Origin: an uncultured Lachnospiraceae bacterium
GTDB lineage: Bacteria; Bacillota; Clostridia; Lachnospirales; Lachnospiraceae
Direction: 5' to 3'
Assembly (NCBI GenBank): GCA_910577105.1
Contig: CAJTMB010000035.1
Location: forward strand, 1 to 27,808
DNA: 27,808 nt
This document shows positions 6,232 to 14,987 of the stretch, piece after piece. The notes below the pieces were generated by a model. It searched no databases, was not told where the DNA came from, and saw only the letters and a program-made list of their open reading frames with translations. The position numbers and the translations under genes were made by a program. Position 1 is the stretch's first letter. Every line of letters begins with the position of its first letter.

Positions 6232-7314
6232 ATGGGAAAACAGCAGATATTAATTGTTGATGACGAAGAAGTAAACCGCATGATACTTGGCGGCATTTTT
6301 GAGGATGATTATGAAGTTCTCGAAGCGGAAAACGGTCAGGATGCCAATGATTTGATTGCAGCTAATGAAAATATCGTATTGATTTTGCTGGACGTTGTAA
6401 TGCCTGTCCTTAATGGTTTTGGAGTTCTTGAATACATGCAGCAGCATGACCTTCTGGAAAAAATCCCCGTTATTTTGATTACCGGGGAAACGGTCATTGA
6501 CAGTGATGACCAGGCGTATTCCTATGGTGTGGCTGATGTTATGCATAAGCCTTTTTATCCGCATATTGTGGAGCGCAGGGCAAAGAACATCATAGAACTG
6601 TACCAGAATAAGCACAATATGGAGGAGCGCTTAAAAGAGCAGGAATTGGAAATCCGTACACAGGAGAAGAAGATTCGTGAGAACAACGAGTTCATGATTG
6701 ATGCGCTCAGTTCCGTTGTCGAATTCAGAAGCCTGGAAACGGGAGAACATGTAAGGAGAATCAAATACTTTACGAGGATTATGTTAAAATACCTTATGAA
6801 GTATTTCCCCAAATACGGACTGACGCCCACACAGGTGGATGAAATTGCCCGTGCTTCGGCCCTGCATGATATCGGAAAGATAGGCATATCGGATGCAATC
6901 CTTTTAAAGCCGGGTAAACTGACGCCGGAAGAATTTGAGGTAATGAAGACCCACACGACAATCGGCTGTGAAATATTGGAAAAGTTCCGTGAGAATCAGA
7001 CAGACGAGTTTTATAAGTACTGCTATGAAATATGCCGTTACCATCATGAAAGATGGGATGGCAAGGGATATCCCGACCAACTTGTGGGCGATGAAATTCC
7101 CATCAGTGCGCACATCGTTGCAATTGCGGACGTATATGATGCGCTGGTAAGCCCCAGAGTGTATAAGAGTCCATACGCAAACAACATAGCATATGACATG
7201 ATTATGAACGGGGAGTGTGGACAGTTTTCACCTGATGTACTTGAGTGTTTCGCGCTTGCTAAGGAGGATTTCTTTAACATTGTGGAAGTAATTAAGATGT
7301 TTAGTTTTTCGTGA
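6232..7314 (+). CDS. REC-HD-GYP response regulator, predicted c-di-GMP phosphodiesterase (RpfG-like)
   Basis: The 360-residue cytoplasmic protein has an N-terminal receiver domain (residues ~4-120, acidic pocket D10-D11, phosphoacceptor D54 in LLDVVMPVLNG, conserved KPF near 110), a coiled linker (~120-160) and an HD-GYP domain (~160-350). The HD-GYP site appears complete: ETGEH on the first helix, H212-D213 followed by IGK, a later KTHTTIG histidine, and HHERWDGKGYP at 271-281. In this family such residues bind two or three metals and hydrolyse cyclic-di-GMP to pGpG or GMP. Activity is expected to be set by phosphorylation of D54. It has its own promoter and is followed by a strong terminator. 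Ribosome site GAGGAGAG precedes ATG 6232. Confidence 0.93.
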   Translation: MGKQQILIVDDEEVNRMILGGIFEDDYEVLEAENGQDANDLIAANENIVLILLDVVMPVLNGFGVLEYMQQHDLLEKIPVILITGETVIDSDDQAYSYGVADVMHKPFYPHIVERRAKNIIELYQNKHNMEERLKEQELEIRTQEKKIRENNEFMIDALSSVVEFRSLETGEHVRRIKYFTRIMLKYLMKYFPKYGLTPTQVDEIARASALHDIGKIGISDAILLKPGKLTPEEFEVMKTHTTIGCEILEKFRENQTDEFYKYCYEICRYHHERWDGKGYPDQLVGDEIPISAHIVAIADVYDALVSPRVYKSPYANNIAYDMIMNGECGQFSPDVLECFALAKEDFFNIVEVIKMFSFS

Positions 7315-7330
7315 TAAACGAACGGATAGC

Positions 7331-7368
7331 AGGCAGCAAAAAGTTCATAAGTTTTGCTGCCTTTTTTT
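7331..7368 (+). terminator. Intrinsic terminator after the HD-GYP gene
   Basis: Perfect 11-base arms AGGCAGCAAAA (7331-7341) and 7352-7362 with a 10-base loop are followed by a T-run. The ribosome site of the next gene begins only about 12 bases after the T-run. Confidence 0.88.
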
Positions 7369-7392
7369 AGGCTGTGTCTGAGGAGGGATAGG

Positions 7393-8817
7393 ATGGAAGC
7401 AAGTAGGGACCGTATATTTCCCATAGAAGATGCCCTGGAAATGATTATCATGTTTGATGGAGCCGGGAAAGTTGCGTACGCAAATGCGGCGGCCAGGCAG
7501 AAACTGGAATATGAAGATGATTTGCGCGGCATACATATCAGCAATATATTTCCCAATACCTTTCAGGAAACAGAAGAATTAACGGATGAGAAGTGTATGA
7601 CAGACAGCGGCCTTAAGAACCTTGTCGCATACCGAAAGAACCATACCTGCTTTCCGGTGGAAGCGAGAATTACCCATGGTGATGATGCCGGTAAGAATAT
7701 GTACATATGCATGGCAAACGATATTCTTAAAAAAGAATATCTGAGCCGGGAAGTGGAGCGGGTAAGGGAGGAAGCGCAGCAGGCGCTTAAAGTCAAATCG
7801 GAATTTGTTGCAAATGTAACGCATGAACTCCGAACACCGGTAAACGGCATTCTGGGAAACATCAGGGAGATGCTGGACAGGGAATGGGATGAACAGTCGC
7901 AAAAACAGCTGCATCTGATAGAACGCTGTTGTGACGATATGAACAAGATTATCAATAATATTTTGGATTTTTCCAAATTGGAGGCCGGAAAATTCACGTT
8001 GGAGCCGAGAAAGTTCCATTTCAGGAATATGCTGGATTATGTGAAGGGCAACCATATCAATAAAATCACCGAGAAGGGACTTGAGTTTTTTATGACGGTT
8101 TCGCCACGTGTACCGGAATACGTCATCGGTGATGAACTGAGAATCGTACAGATTTTGAACAATCTGTTGTCCAATGCCCAGAAGTTTACTGCCCTGGGCA
8201 AGATTACCGTGGAAGTGCTTCGTACGGCGCAGATGGACGGCAGGACAGAGCTGTTCTTCATTATATCCGATACGGGCATCGGAATTGATAAATCGGACAG
8301 GGATAAATTGTTTCAGAGTTTTTCCCAGGTTGATGCATCCATTTCCAGAAAATACGGCGGAACGGGTCTGGGATTGAATATCTGTAAGCAGCTTGTGGAA
8401 CTGATGGGCGGCAGAATAGAGGTGGAAAGCAAAAAAAACAAAGGCAGTACCTTTTCTTTTTCCATCTGGGTGGAAACCTGCGGCGAGGATACTGACTCCC
8501 ATCCGATGCAGGACAGCAGAAAAAGCCTGTATAGGCTGGATTCCATGGAGGATGGAGGGAAAAGGGCAGAAGACGTTAAAAGTTTCGGCACACAGGACAA
8601 CAAGGAGGCCCTTAAGAGGAATTTGTCAAAGCTGATTCTCTGTGTGGAAATGGAAAACTGGGAAAAGGCCGAGATGTTTATGGAAACGGTAAGACAGCTG
8701 ACGGAAGAAGCGCCCCATGAAGTGAAGCGGGTTGTTCTGAGGCTGAAGATGGCCATTCAAAAAGAAAACTATGATAAAGTCACTGCAGAATTTGAGCAAT
8801 TAAATCATTACCTGTAA
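7393..8817 (+). CDS. PAS-domain sensor histidine kinase
   Basis: This 474-residue kinase has no transmembrane helix and is predicted cytoplasmic. A PAS-like domain spans ~10-115. The dimerisation helix carries H144 in FVANVTHELRTPVNG. The ATPase domain shows N-box NNLLSNAQKF (256-265), G1 DTGIGID (from 293) and G2 GGTGLGL (from 322). After the ATPase domain ends near 380 there is a hydrophilic linker and a helical tail of about 75 residues that I do not recognise; it contains an HEVK sequence but no proper HPt motif. Start: ATG 7393 lies 6 bases after AGGAGG. An upstream TTG (7354) lies inside the terminator and is rejected. The next gene begins 18 bases downstream and encodes a receiver protein, a likely cognate partner. 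Confidence 0.92.
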   Translation: MEASRDRIFPIEDALEMIIMFDGAGKVAYANAAARQKLEYEDDLRGIHISNIFPNTFQETEELTDEKCMTDSGLKNLVAYRKNHTCFPVEARITHGDDAGKNMYICMANDILKKEYLSREVERVREEAQQALKVKSEFVANVTHELRTPVNGILGNIREMLDREWDEQSQKQLHLIERCCDDMNKIINNILDFSKLEAGKFTLEPRKFHFRNMLDYVKGNHINKITEKGLEFFMTVSPRVPEYVIGDELRIVQILNNLLSNAQKFTALGKITVEVLRTAQMDGRTELFFIISDTGIGIDKSDRDKLFQSFSQVDASISRKYGGTGLGLNICKQLVELMGGRIEVESKKNKGSTFSFSIWVETCGEDTDSHPMQDSRKSLYRLDSMEDGGKRAEDVKSFGTQDNKEALKRNLSKLILCVEMENWEKAEMFMETVRQLTEEAPHEVKRVVLRLKMAIQKENYDKVTAEFEQLNHYL

Positions 8818-8835
8818 TCGGAGGGAGAAACACGG

Positions 8836-9897
8836 ATGATTTATGAGGATAAGGATGACGGCAAGGATAAAGTTCTTATTGTAGATGACGTAGAGACAAA
8901 CAGGATTATTCTGGAGGAAATCATCAAGGATATGGGCGGAAGCCCTGTTCTGGCGGAGAGCGGTGAACAGGCCCTTGAGAAAATCCGTGAGGAATATCCA
9001 AGGCTTGTGCTTACGGATATCTCCATGCCGGGCATGAACGGTTATGAGTTGTGCAGGGTTCTGAAAAAAGATGAGGAAACAAAAAACATCCCGATTATAT
9101 TCATATCTGCTTTTGATGACCCTCAGGATATTGTGGAAGGATTTTTCCTTGGCGGTGAGGATTACATTACAAAACCGTTTATACCGGAAGTAGTGCAGGC
9201 GCGTGTAGGAGTCCATCTCCGCCTGCATAAGGCCAGGCATGAACTGATGGAAATGAACAGGAGACTGCAGGTTTCCGTCAATGAACAACTGAAACAGATG
9301 GAACTGGAAAAAAAGAATATTTTGTATGCTCTTGCCGGTATTGCTGCCCAAAATGCCTCTTATGACAAGAAATATATGGAGAGGTTACAGGCTAACTGCA
9401 GGACCCTTGCACAGGGAATGCAGCTGTCGCCACTTTTTGAGGAGAAAATATCGGATACCTATATTGACACGATAGAACTTGCAGCGCCTCTTTGCGATAT
9501 CGGAAATATCGGAATTCCCCGGGATATTCTGTTAAAGCAGAACGGACTTACGGGAGAAGAGGAGACCGTGCTGCAGGGTCATACCACGGTAGGGGCAAAA
9601 CTTTTGAGTGACCTGCACGGCAGCAGTGATTATAATGATTTTATCAGGATATCTACGGACATCACTCATTATCACCATGAAAACTGGGATGGAAGCGGAT
9701 ATCCCGAAGGTTTAAAGAGAGATGGAATTCCGCTTGCGGCACAGATAGTTTCGCTGGTGGACAGATATTGTACCCTGACCGGGAAAGAAAAGAAGAGCAG
9801 GGAGGATGCCCTTTCGGTTATGCAGACGGAATCAGGCATCAAATTTAATCCCGATATTTTTAATATTTGTTGTAAAATATCACGTCAATTCTGCTGA
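8836..9897 (+). CDS. REC-HD-GYP response regulator with degenerate HD site
   Basis: The 353-residue protein has the same layout as the product of 6232-7314: receiver domain (~12-130, phosphoacceptor D61 in LTDISMPGMNG, conserved KPF), coiled linker, then an HD-GYP fold (~165-350). The metal site is damaged. The HD pair reads C220-D221 (LCDIGN instead of LHDIGK), the first-helix ExxxH is absent, and the usual DxxDAL reads DRYCTL. By contrast HHENWDGSGYP (280-290) and GHTTVG are intact. Loss of two metal ligands suggests a non-catalytic c-di-GMP sensor or a partner of the intact enzyme. This is inference; altered metal use is also possible. The gene sits between the PAS kinase and cheR in one run of genes. 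Ribosome site GGAGGG lies 10 bases before ATG 8836. Confidence 0.9.
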   Translation: MIYEDKDDGKDKVLIVDDVETNRIILEEIIKDMGGSPVLAESGEQALEKIREEYPRLVLTDISMPGMNGYELCRVLKKDEETKNIPIIFISAFDDPQDIVEGFFLGGEDYITKPFIPEVVQARVGVHLRLHKARHELMEMNRRLQVSVNEQLKQMELEKKNILYALAGIAAQNASYDKKYMERLQANCRTLAQGMQLSPLFEEKISDTYIDTIELAAPLCDIGNIGIPRDILLKQNGLTGEEETVLQGHTTVGAKLLSDLHGSSDYNDFIRISTDITHYHHENWDGSGYPEGLKRDGIPLAAQIVSLVDRYCTLTGKEKKSREDALSVMQTESGIKFNPDIFNICCKISRQFC

Positions 9898-9934
9898 TTG
9901 ATATTATATCTATTTTTTGACGGAGGGAAAAGCA

Positions 9935-10756
9935 GTGATAACAGATGAAGAATTTTTAAGAATTTCGGTTTTTATGAAACAGCGCTATGGCATTGACTTA
10001 AGCCAGAAAAAAGTTATTGTAAATGGTAGACTGGAAAATTACATCAAATCCAACGGCTGGCATAATTTTAACGAATTTATGGACGCCGTGATGCGTGACG
10101 TGACAGGGAATCAGGAAAAGATGCTGGTGAATTTCCTTACAACAAACCATACATATTTTATGAGGGAATTTGAGCATTTTGAATATTTTAAGGGAGTAGT
10201 GCTTCCCTGGCTGAGGAAAAAGGAAAGCGCCACAAAGGATTTGCGGATTTGGTGCGGCGCTGCTTCCACAGGCGAAGAGCCGTATATGATAGCCATGGTG
10301 CTGACGGATTTCTTCGGACTGGAAAGGAACCAGTGGGACACGAAAGTACTGGCAACCGATATTTCGACAAAGGTACTGAAACAGGCGATGGCAGGTATCT
10401 ATGCGGATGACCAGTTAAAAAATATTCCGGAACATTGGAAAAGGCATTTCTTTCATCCAATATCAGGCGGCGCCCAGTATCAGGTTACGGATGAACTGAA
10501 AAAGGAAGTGCTTTTCAGGCAGTTTAACCTTATGGACCCTTTTCCGTTTAAAAAACAAATGCATACTATATTTTTACGCAATGTTATGATATATTTTGAT
10601 GAGGGGACTAAACGGGAACTGCTTCAAAAAGTATGTGAGGCATTGATTCCCGGTGGTTATCTCTTTATCGGGACGACGGAAACTCTGGACAGAACCGGTA
10701 CTCCGCTGGAGATTATCCAGCCGTCCATATTCAGAAAAAAAGAAGGGATTAAATAA
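9935..10756 (+). CDS. cheR: Chemoreceptor glutamate methyltransferase CheR
   Basis: CheR transfers methyl groups from S-adenosylmethionine to glutamates of chemoreceptors, the adaptation step opposed by CheB. The 273-residue protein has the CheR N-terminal helical domain (~1-75) and the methyltransferase domain with SAM motif CGAASTGEEPY (107-117), RNVMIYFD (from 215) and PGGYLFIGTTETLD near the end. Start: GTG 9935 lies 7 bases after GGAGGG. The upstream in-frame TTG 9917 has no ribosome site. It is separated from cheB by 2 bases, so the two are translationally linked. The only receptor in the window has no C-terminal tethering pentapeptide for CheR. Confidence 0.95.
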   Translation: MITDEEFLRISVFMKQRYGIDLSQKKVIVNGRLENYIKSNGWHNFNEFMDAVMRDVTGNQEKMLVNFLTTNHTYFMREFEHFEYFKGVVLPWLRKKESATKDLRIWCGAASTGEEPYMIAMVLTDFFGLERNQWDTKVLATDISTKVLKQAMAGIYADDQLKNIPEHWKRHFFHPISGGAQYQVTDELKKEVLFRQFNLMDPFPFKKQMHTIFLRNVMIYFDEGTKRELLQKVCEALIPGGYLFIGTTETLDRTGTPLEIIQPSIFRKKEGIK

Positions 10757-10758
10757 TT

Positions 10759-11787
10759 ATGCGGCCGATTAAAGTTTTGGTAGTGGATGATTCCATCGTA
10801 TTTAGAGAGCTTTTGGTGCAGAATTTAAGCAGGGACCCCGCCATACAGGTTGTGGGGACGGCAAAGGACCCGTTCGAGGCAAGGGATGCGATTCTGGCTT
10901 GCAAGCCGGATGTCATGACCCTCGATGTGGAGCTTCCGAGGATGAACGGCATCGAATTTCTGCGGAAGCTGATGCCGCAGTATCCGCTTCCTGTCGTGGT
11001 TATCAGTTCCTTAAGCGACAGCGTGTTCGATGCATTAAATGCAGGAGCTGTTGATTTTGTTGCCAAACCTGCCGTATCGAGCAGGGCGCAGCTGGAGGAT
11101 TTTGTCAGGAATGAACTTCTGGTAAAAATCAAGATTGCTTCCACGGCAAAAATCAGCAATATTAAAAAAATGGTTATGGCCCAGGAAGAACAGCACCTTT
11201 CCGTGAAAGGAAAAAATCTGATTGTGGCAATCGGGGCTTCCACAGGGGGAACAGAAGCCATATTATCGGTGGTAAAGGAATTTGGGACGGACATTCCGGG
11301 CATTGTGGTGGTACAGCACATGCCGCCCGGATTTACGGAAATGTATGCTAGACGTTTAAATGACCAGTGCCGGATTCAGGTAAAAGAGGCCAGGACGGGT
11401 GACAGGGTGCTTCCGGGAAGTATGTTGATTGCGCCCGGAGGGGATAAGCATATGCAGCTTGTGAAAGTGAACGGTGTTTATCAGGTAGAGTGTAAAGCCG
11501 GACCCAAGGTGAACGGCCATTGCCCGTCGGTGGATGTGCTGTTTGAATCTGTTGCAAAAGTAGCAAAAGCCGATGCGGTGGGAATTATTCTGACCGGCAT
11601 GGGCGGGGACGGTGCAAAGGGGCTGCTTTCCATGAGAAAGGCCGGCGCAAAGACCATCGGCCAGGATGAGTCCACCTGTGTGGTTTACGGTATGCCCAAA
11701 GTGGCATTTGATTTGGGAGCAGTGCAGCATCAGGAAAAACTTGGAGATATTCCCAAGAGAACATACGCTTTGTTAAATAAAATGTAA
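10759..11787 (+). CDS. cheB: Chemoreceptor methylesterase/deamidase CheB
   Basis: CheB removes methyl groups from, and deamidates, chemoreceptors when phosphorylated by CheA. The 342-residue protein is full length: receiver domain ~1-120 with D56 (LDVELPRMNG) as phosphoacceptor, linker ~125-150, and catalytic domain ~152-340 with the triad S161 (GASTGG), H187 (VQHMPPGF) and D284 (GMGGDGAKG). It follows cheR by 2 bases and precedes the CheY-like gene by 12. Confidence 0.96.
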   Translation: MRPIKVLVVDDSIVFRELLVQNLSRDPAIQVVGTAKDPFEARDAILACKPDVMTLDVELPRMNGIEFLRKLMPQYPLPVVVISSLSDSVFDALNAGAVDFVAKPAVSSRAQLEDFVRNELLVKIKIASTAKISNIKKMVMAQEEQHLSVKGKNLIVAIGASTGGTEAILSVVKEFGTDIPGIVVVQHMPPGFTEMYARRLNDQCRIQVKEARTGDRVLPGSMLIAPGGDKHMQLVKVNGVYQVECKAGPKVNGHCPSVDVLFESVAKVAKADAVGIILTGMGGDGAKGLLSMRKAGAKTIGQDESTCVVYGMPKVAFDLGAVQHQEKLGDIPKRTYALLNKM

Positions 11788-11799
11788 AGGAGAGAAGGC

Positions 11800-12192
11800 A
11801 TGAAGATTCTATTGGCAGAAGACGATTTTGTAACGAGAAAATTTATGGTGAATTTCTTATCAAAGTATGGTGAATGTGATGTAACCGTGGACGGTATGGA
11901 AGCGGTGGATGCATTCATGATGGCTTTAGAGGACGGAGAACCGTATGATTTGGTATGTCTGGATATTATGATGCCGGTTATGGACGGCTATCAGTCACTG
12001 GTGGGAATCCGCAATTTGGAAAAAGAAAGAAACATTCCCCCTGAGAAAGCTGTAAAGGTAATCATGACAACCGCATTAAATGAGGAGAGAAATGTCAAAA
12101 TGGCATTTGAACTGGGATGTACCGTATATTCCGGAAAACCCATTGACCAGGAGAGATTTGAGCAGGCATTAAAGAAGCTTGAATTGATATAA
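11800..12192 (+). CDS. cheY: Single-domain CheY-like response regulator
   Basis: This is a 130-residue receiver domain without an output domain. The acidic pocket is E7-D8-D9, the phosphoacceptor is D55 (CLDIMMPVMDG), MTTAL supplies the conserved Thr, and the Lys is in SGKPID. It lies between cheB and cheA, so CheA is the expected phosphodonor. In flagellated bacteria CheY-P binds the motor switch, but no motility gene is visible here and the target is open. The ribosome site AAAGGAG overlaps the cheB stop codon. The symbol rests on operon position. Confidence 0.85.
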   Translation: MKILLAEDDFVTRKFMVNFLSKYGECDVTVDGMEAVDAFMMALEDGEPYDLVCLDIMMPVMDGYQSLVGIRNLEKERNIPPEKAVKVIMTTALNEERNVKMAFELGCTVYSGKPIDQERFEQALKKLELI

Positions 12193-12232
12193 CCAAAGAA
12201 CCTAATAAGAATATGCAGGAAAGGAGAAGGAT

Positions 12233-14401
12233 ATGGCTGAAGAATTTAATGCAGACGGCATGCTGGATATGTACCTGTTTGAAAATGAACAGCTACTGGA
12301 GCAGCTTCAGGAAATGGTTTTGGAGCAGAAGGATGCGGATTGCTTTGATGAAGACAGCATAAATGAAATATTCAGAACCATGCATACCATTAAAGGTTCA
12401 TCGGGTATCATGATGTTCGATAATATAACTGCTGTTTCACATAAGCTTGAAGATGTATTCTATTATCTGAGGGAATCACATCCTGAAAACGTACCACATC
12501 TGGAACTGGTTGAGCATGTGCTTGCTGTATCTGATTTCATTTCAAATGAAATGGAAAAGATTCGAGGCGGCGACCCGGTAGACGGGGATTCCAGTGGAAT
12601 CATTGCAGAACTTGACAAGTTTCTGGAAAAAATTAAAAACGGCGTTACAGAGGAGGGAGCAGAACTTCCGCCTGAAAATGTGCATGTAGAGCCCAAGCAG
12701 TTTTATATTGCGCCGGTTGCTACCAGTGAAAGTCGTTTTTACAAAATTTACCTCACCTTTTTCCCGGAAACGGAGATGGCAAATGTACATGCATATAAAA
12801 CAGTATATGCATTGAAAGAAATTGCGGAGGATTTGCTGTATTCTCCTGAAGATATTATATCGGATGAAGGCAGCGCAGATTTGATTTTGAAAGAAGGTTT
12901 CCGCATCCTTTTGCAGGCACAATGCGGCGAGGAAGACATCCGCAACCTTATTGGTATCGGCTATGATATCAAACAGGTGGATGTATTTGAATGCAAGGCG
13001 GAAGAATTTCTGCAAGGCTTTGATTTTGGAACCCAGGATGTCCAAATTGATTTGGAATCCAGTGTGGAAGAAATAGAAGTTAAAGCACAGGCAACTGCGC
13101 CTGTGGAGGAAAGCAAAGAAACACCGGCGCCTGTGGCCAAACCCAAGCCTCAGATGGCTCCCGGCGATTTTGTCATCAAGTCAAAAGAGCCCGGTAAGCA
13201 TAAGACACTGGCAAAAGACAAGGCAAAGATGGAAAAAACCTCATTCATCAGCGTCAATGTCAGCAAAATGGACCAGCTTATGGATTTGATTGGAGAATTG
13301 GTTATTTCCGAATCTGTGGTATTGCAGAATCCGGATTTAAAGGTTCCCGGACTTAATTTGAACAGCTTTAACAAGGCAGCTGCACAGCTGTCAAAGATTT
13401 CCACCGACCTTCAGAATGTGATTATGTCCATGAGAATGGTTCCTCTTACCAATACCTTCCAGAAAATGAACCGCATCGTGTTTGATGTTTCGAGAAAACT
13501 TGGAAAAGACATTGAGTTCGAGATGGTAGGCGAAAATACGGAAGTGGATAAGAACATTATTGAACACATTTCCGACCCGCTGATGCATCTGGTAAGGAAT
13601 GCGGTTGACCATGGCATAGAGACCAACGAGGAACGTGTGGACAGCGGCAAGCCTGATAAAGGAAAAGTAACATTGTCTGCAAGAACCGAAGCCGGCAAAG
13701 TCTGGATTAGTGTGGAGGATAACGGAAAAGGCCTTGACAGGGAAAAGATACTGGCAAAGGCAAGAAAACAGGGTCTCTTGGATGAAAACAAGCCGGATTC
13801 CGCTTATTCGGACAAAGAGGTGTACCAGTTCATTACCCTTCCGGGATTTTCCACCAACGAACAGATTACGGAGTATTCAGGCAGGGGAGTGGGCATGGAT
13901 GTGGTAATCCAGAATATCCAGTCCATCGGTGGTATGTTAGATATTGACAGCGCTGCGGGAATCGGCTCGGTTATGAGTCTGAAGATACCTCTTACCCTGG
14001 CCATTATCGATGGCATTGTGATGGAAACAGGAAACTGCTCTTTCGTTATGGAAACCGGTGTTATCAAAGAGTTTGTACGCGTGAAATCAGATATGATGAT
14101 TCAGGAGCCTAACGGCGAAGAGTTTATCATGATTCGCGGTGAATGTTTCCCGGTACTCAGGCTTGGCAAGTGGTATGGACTGAAGGAATATCAGGAGTCC
14201 GTAGAAAACGGCATGATGCTGATTCTTGAAGTGGAAGATAAGAAAGTCTGCCTTTTTGTAGACAAATTGATTGGTGAACAGGAGATTGTTGTGAAACCGA
14301 TTCCCTCGTACATCAAAAAGGTAAAAGGATTGTCCGGATGTACCCAGCTGGGTGATGGCAGCATAGCACTGATACTGGACCCGGGCGGATTAATAGAATA
14401 A
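12233..14401 (+). CDS. cheA: Chemotaxis histidine kinase CheA
   Basis: The 722-residue kinase has all five CheA regions. P1 HPt (~1-110) carries H51 in MHTIKGSSG. A P2-like response-regulator docking domain (~165-260) contains FYKIYLTFFPE. A Pro/Ala/Lys linker follows, then P3 dimerisation from ~337 (MDQLMDLIGELVISES). The P4 ATPase domain has N456 (RNAVDHGIE), DNGKG at 496-500 and GRGVGM at 550-555. P5, CheW-like, spans ~570-722 and couples to receptors through CheW. It autophosphorylates on H51 and passes phosphate to CheB and CheY-type receivers. The ribosome site AAAGGAG precedes ATG 12233. Confidence 0.97.
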   Translation: MAEEFNADGMLDMYLFENEQLLEQLQEMVLEQKDADCFDEDSINEIFRTMHTIKGSSGIMMFDNITAVSHKLEDVFYYLRESHPENVPHLELVEHVLAVSDFISNEMEKIRGGDPVDGDSSGIIAELDKFLEKIKNGVTEEGAELPPENVHVEPKQFYIAPVATSESRFYKIYLTFFPETEMANVHAYKTVYALKEIAEDLLYSPEDIISDEGSADLILKEGFRILLQAQCGEEDIRNLIGIGYDIKQVDVFECKAEEFLQGFDFGTQDVQIDLESSVEEIEVKAQATAPVEESKETPAPVAKPKPQMAPGDFVIKSKEPGKHKTLAKDKAKMEKTSFISVNVSKMDQLMDLIGELVISESVVLQNPDLKVPGLNLNSFNKAAAQLSKISTDLQNVIMSMRMVPLTNTFQKMNRIVFDVSRKLGKDIEFEMVGENTEVDKNIIEHISDPLMHLVRNAVDHGIETNEERVDSGKPDKGKVTLSARTEAGKVWISVEDNGKGLDREKILAKARKQGLLDENKPDSAYSDKEVYQFITLPGFSTNEQITEYSGRGVGMDVVIQNIQSIGGMLDIDSAAGIGSVMSLKIPLTLAIIDGIVMETGNCSFVMETGVIKEFVRVKSDMMIQEPNGEEFIMIRGECFPVLRLGKWYGLKEYQESVENGMMLILEVEDKKVCLFVDKLIGEQEIVVKPIPSYIKKVKGLSGCTQLGDGSIALILDPGGLIE

Positions 14402-14428
14402 ACTTAAAGAAAGGATTGGTATATCCAT

Positions 14429-14974
14429 ATGGGTGAAACGAGCGAATTGATGAAGCGGATGGAAGAACCCAAATCCGCATCCAGTGAGCATGATGCGCAA
14501 AAAGGCAAGTACATGACCTTTAAATCCGGGAATGAATATTTCGGGCTGAAAATCCAGTATGTAAATGAGATTATCCAATTTCAGGCGATTACGGCGATTC
14601 CCGAAACGGAGGATTATATTAAAGGGCTGATTAATCTGAGGGGAAAGGTTATCCCCGTTATTGATGTCAGGCTGAGGTTCAAGCAGGAACCGTTTGAATA
14701 TAATGACAGAACCTGTATCATAGTGATTAATGTCAAGTCTACGGTGGTAGGCCTGATTGTGGAAAAAATTGCAGAAGTAGTGGAAATCAAAGAAGAAAAC
14801 ATATTGCCGCCGCCTTCCATCGGTCGTGTCGATAAGGCACAGCAAAAATATGTGTATGGTATCGGTAAGGTAGGCGATGCCGTGAAACTGTTGTTGGACC
14901 CTGATAAGCTGTTGAATGACGAAGATTTGTCAGTTGCTGAGCAGGTGAATGATATGAGTGTAGAGGAAGAATGA
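14429..14974 (+). CDS. cheW: Chemotaxis coupling protein CheW
   Basis: A 181-residue adaptor linking receptor to CheA. The CheW domain (~28-165) includes MTFKSGNEYFGLKIQYVNEI, IPETEDYIKGLINLRGKVIP and a DVRLRF segment, all typical. It has a ~27-residue charged N-terminal extension and a short acidic tail. ATG 14429 is 13 bases after AAGGA, rather far. The in-frame ATG at 14450 has no better site, so the longer form is kept. The gap to cheA is 27 bases and to the receptor gene 13 bases. Confidence 0.95.
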   Translation: MGETSELMKRMEEPKSASSEHDAQKGKYMTFKSGNEYFGLKIQYVNEIIQFQAITAIPETEDYIKGLINLRGKVIPVIDVRLRFKQEPFEYNDRTCIIVINVKSTVVGLIVEKIAEVVEIKEENILPPPSIGRVDKAQQKYVYGIGKVGDAVKLLLDPDKLLNDEDLSVAEQVNDMSVEEE

Positions 14975-14987
14975 GAGGTATAAAGAT

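Noticed and set aside
7579..8502. 307-codon minus-strand frame
   Set aside because: Antisense shadow of the PAS histidine kinase.
9898..9934. Sigma-28 type promoter ahead of the che genes
   Set aside because: No TAAA plus GCCGATAA pair with 15-base spacing was found here or upstream of the other signalling genes.
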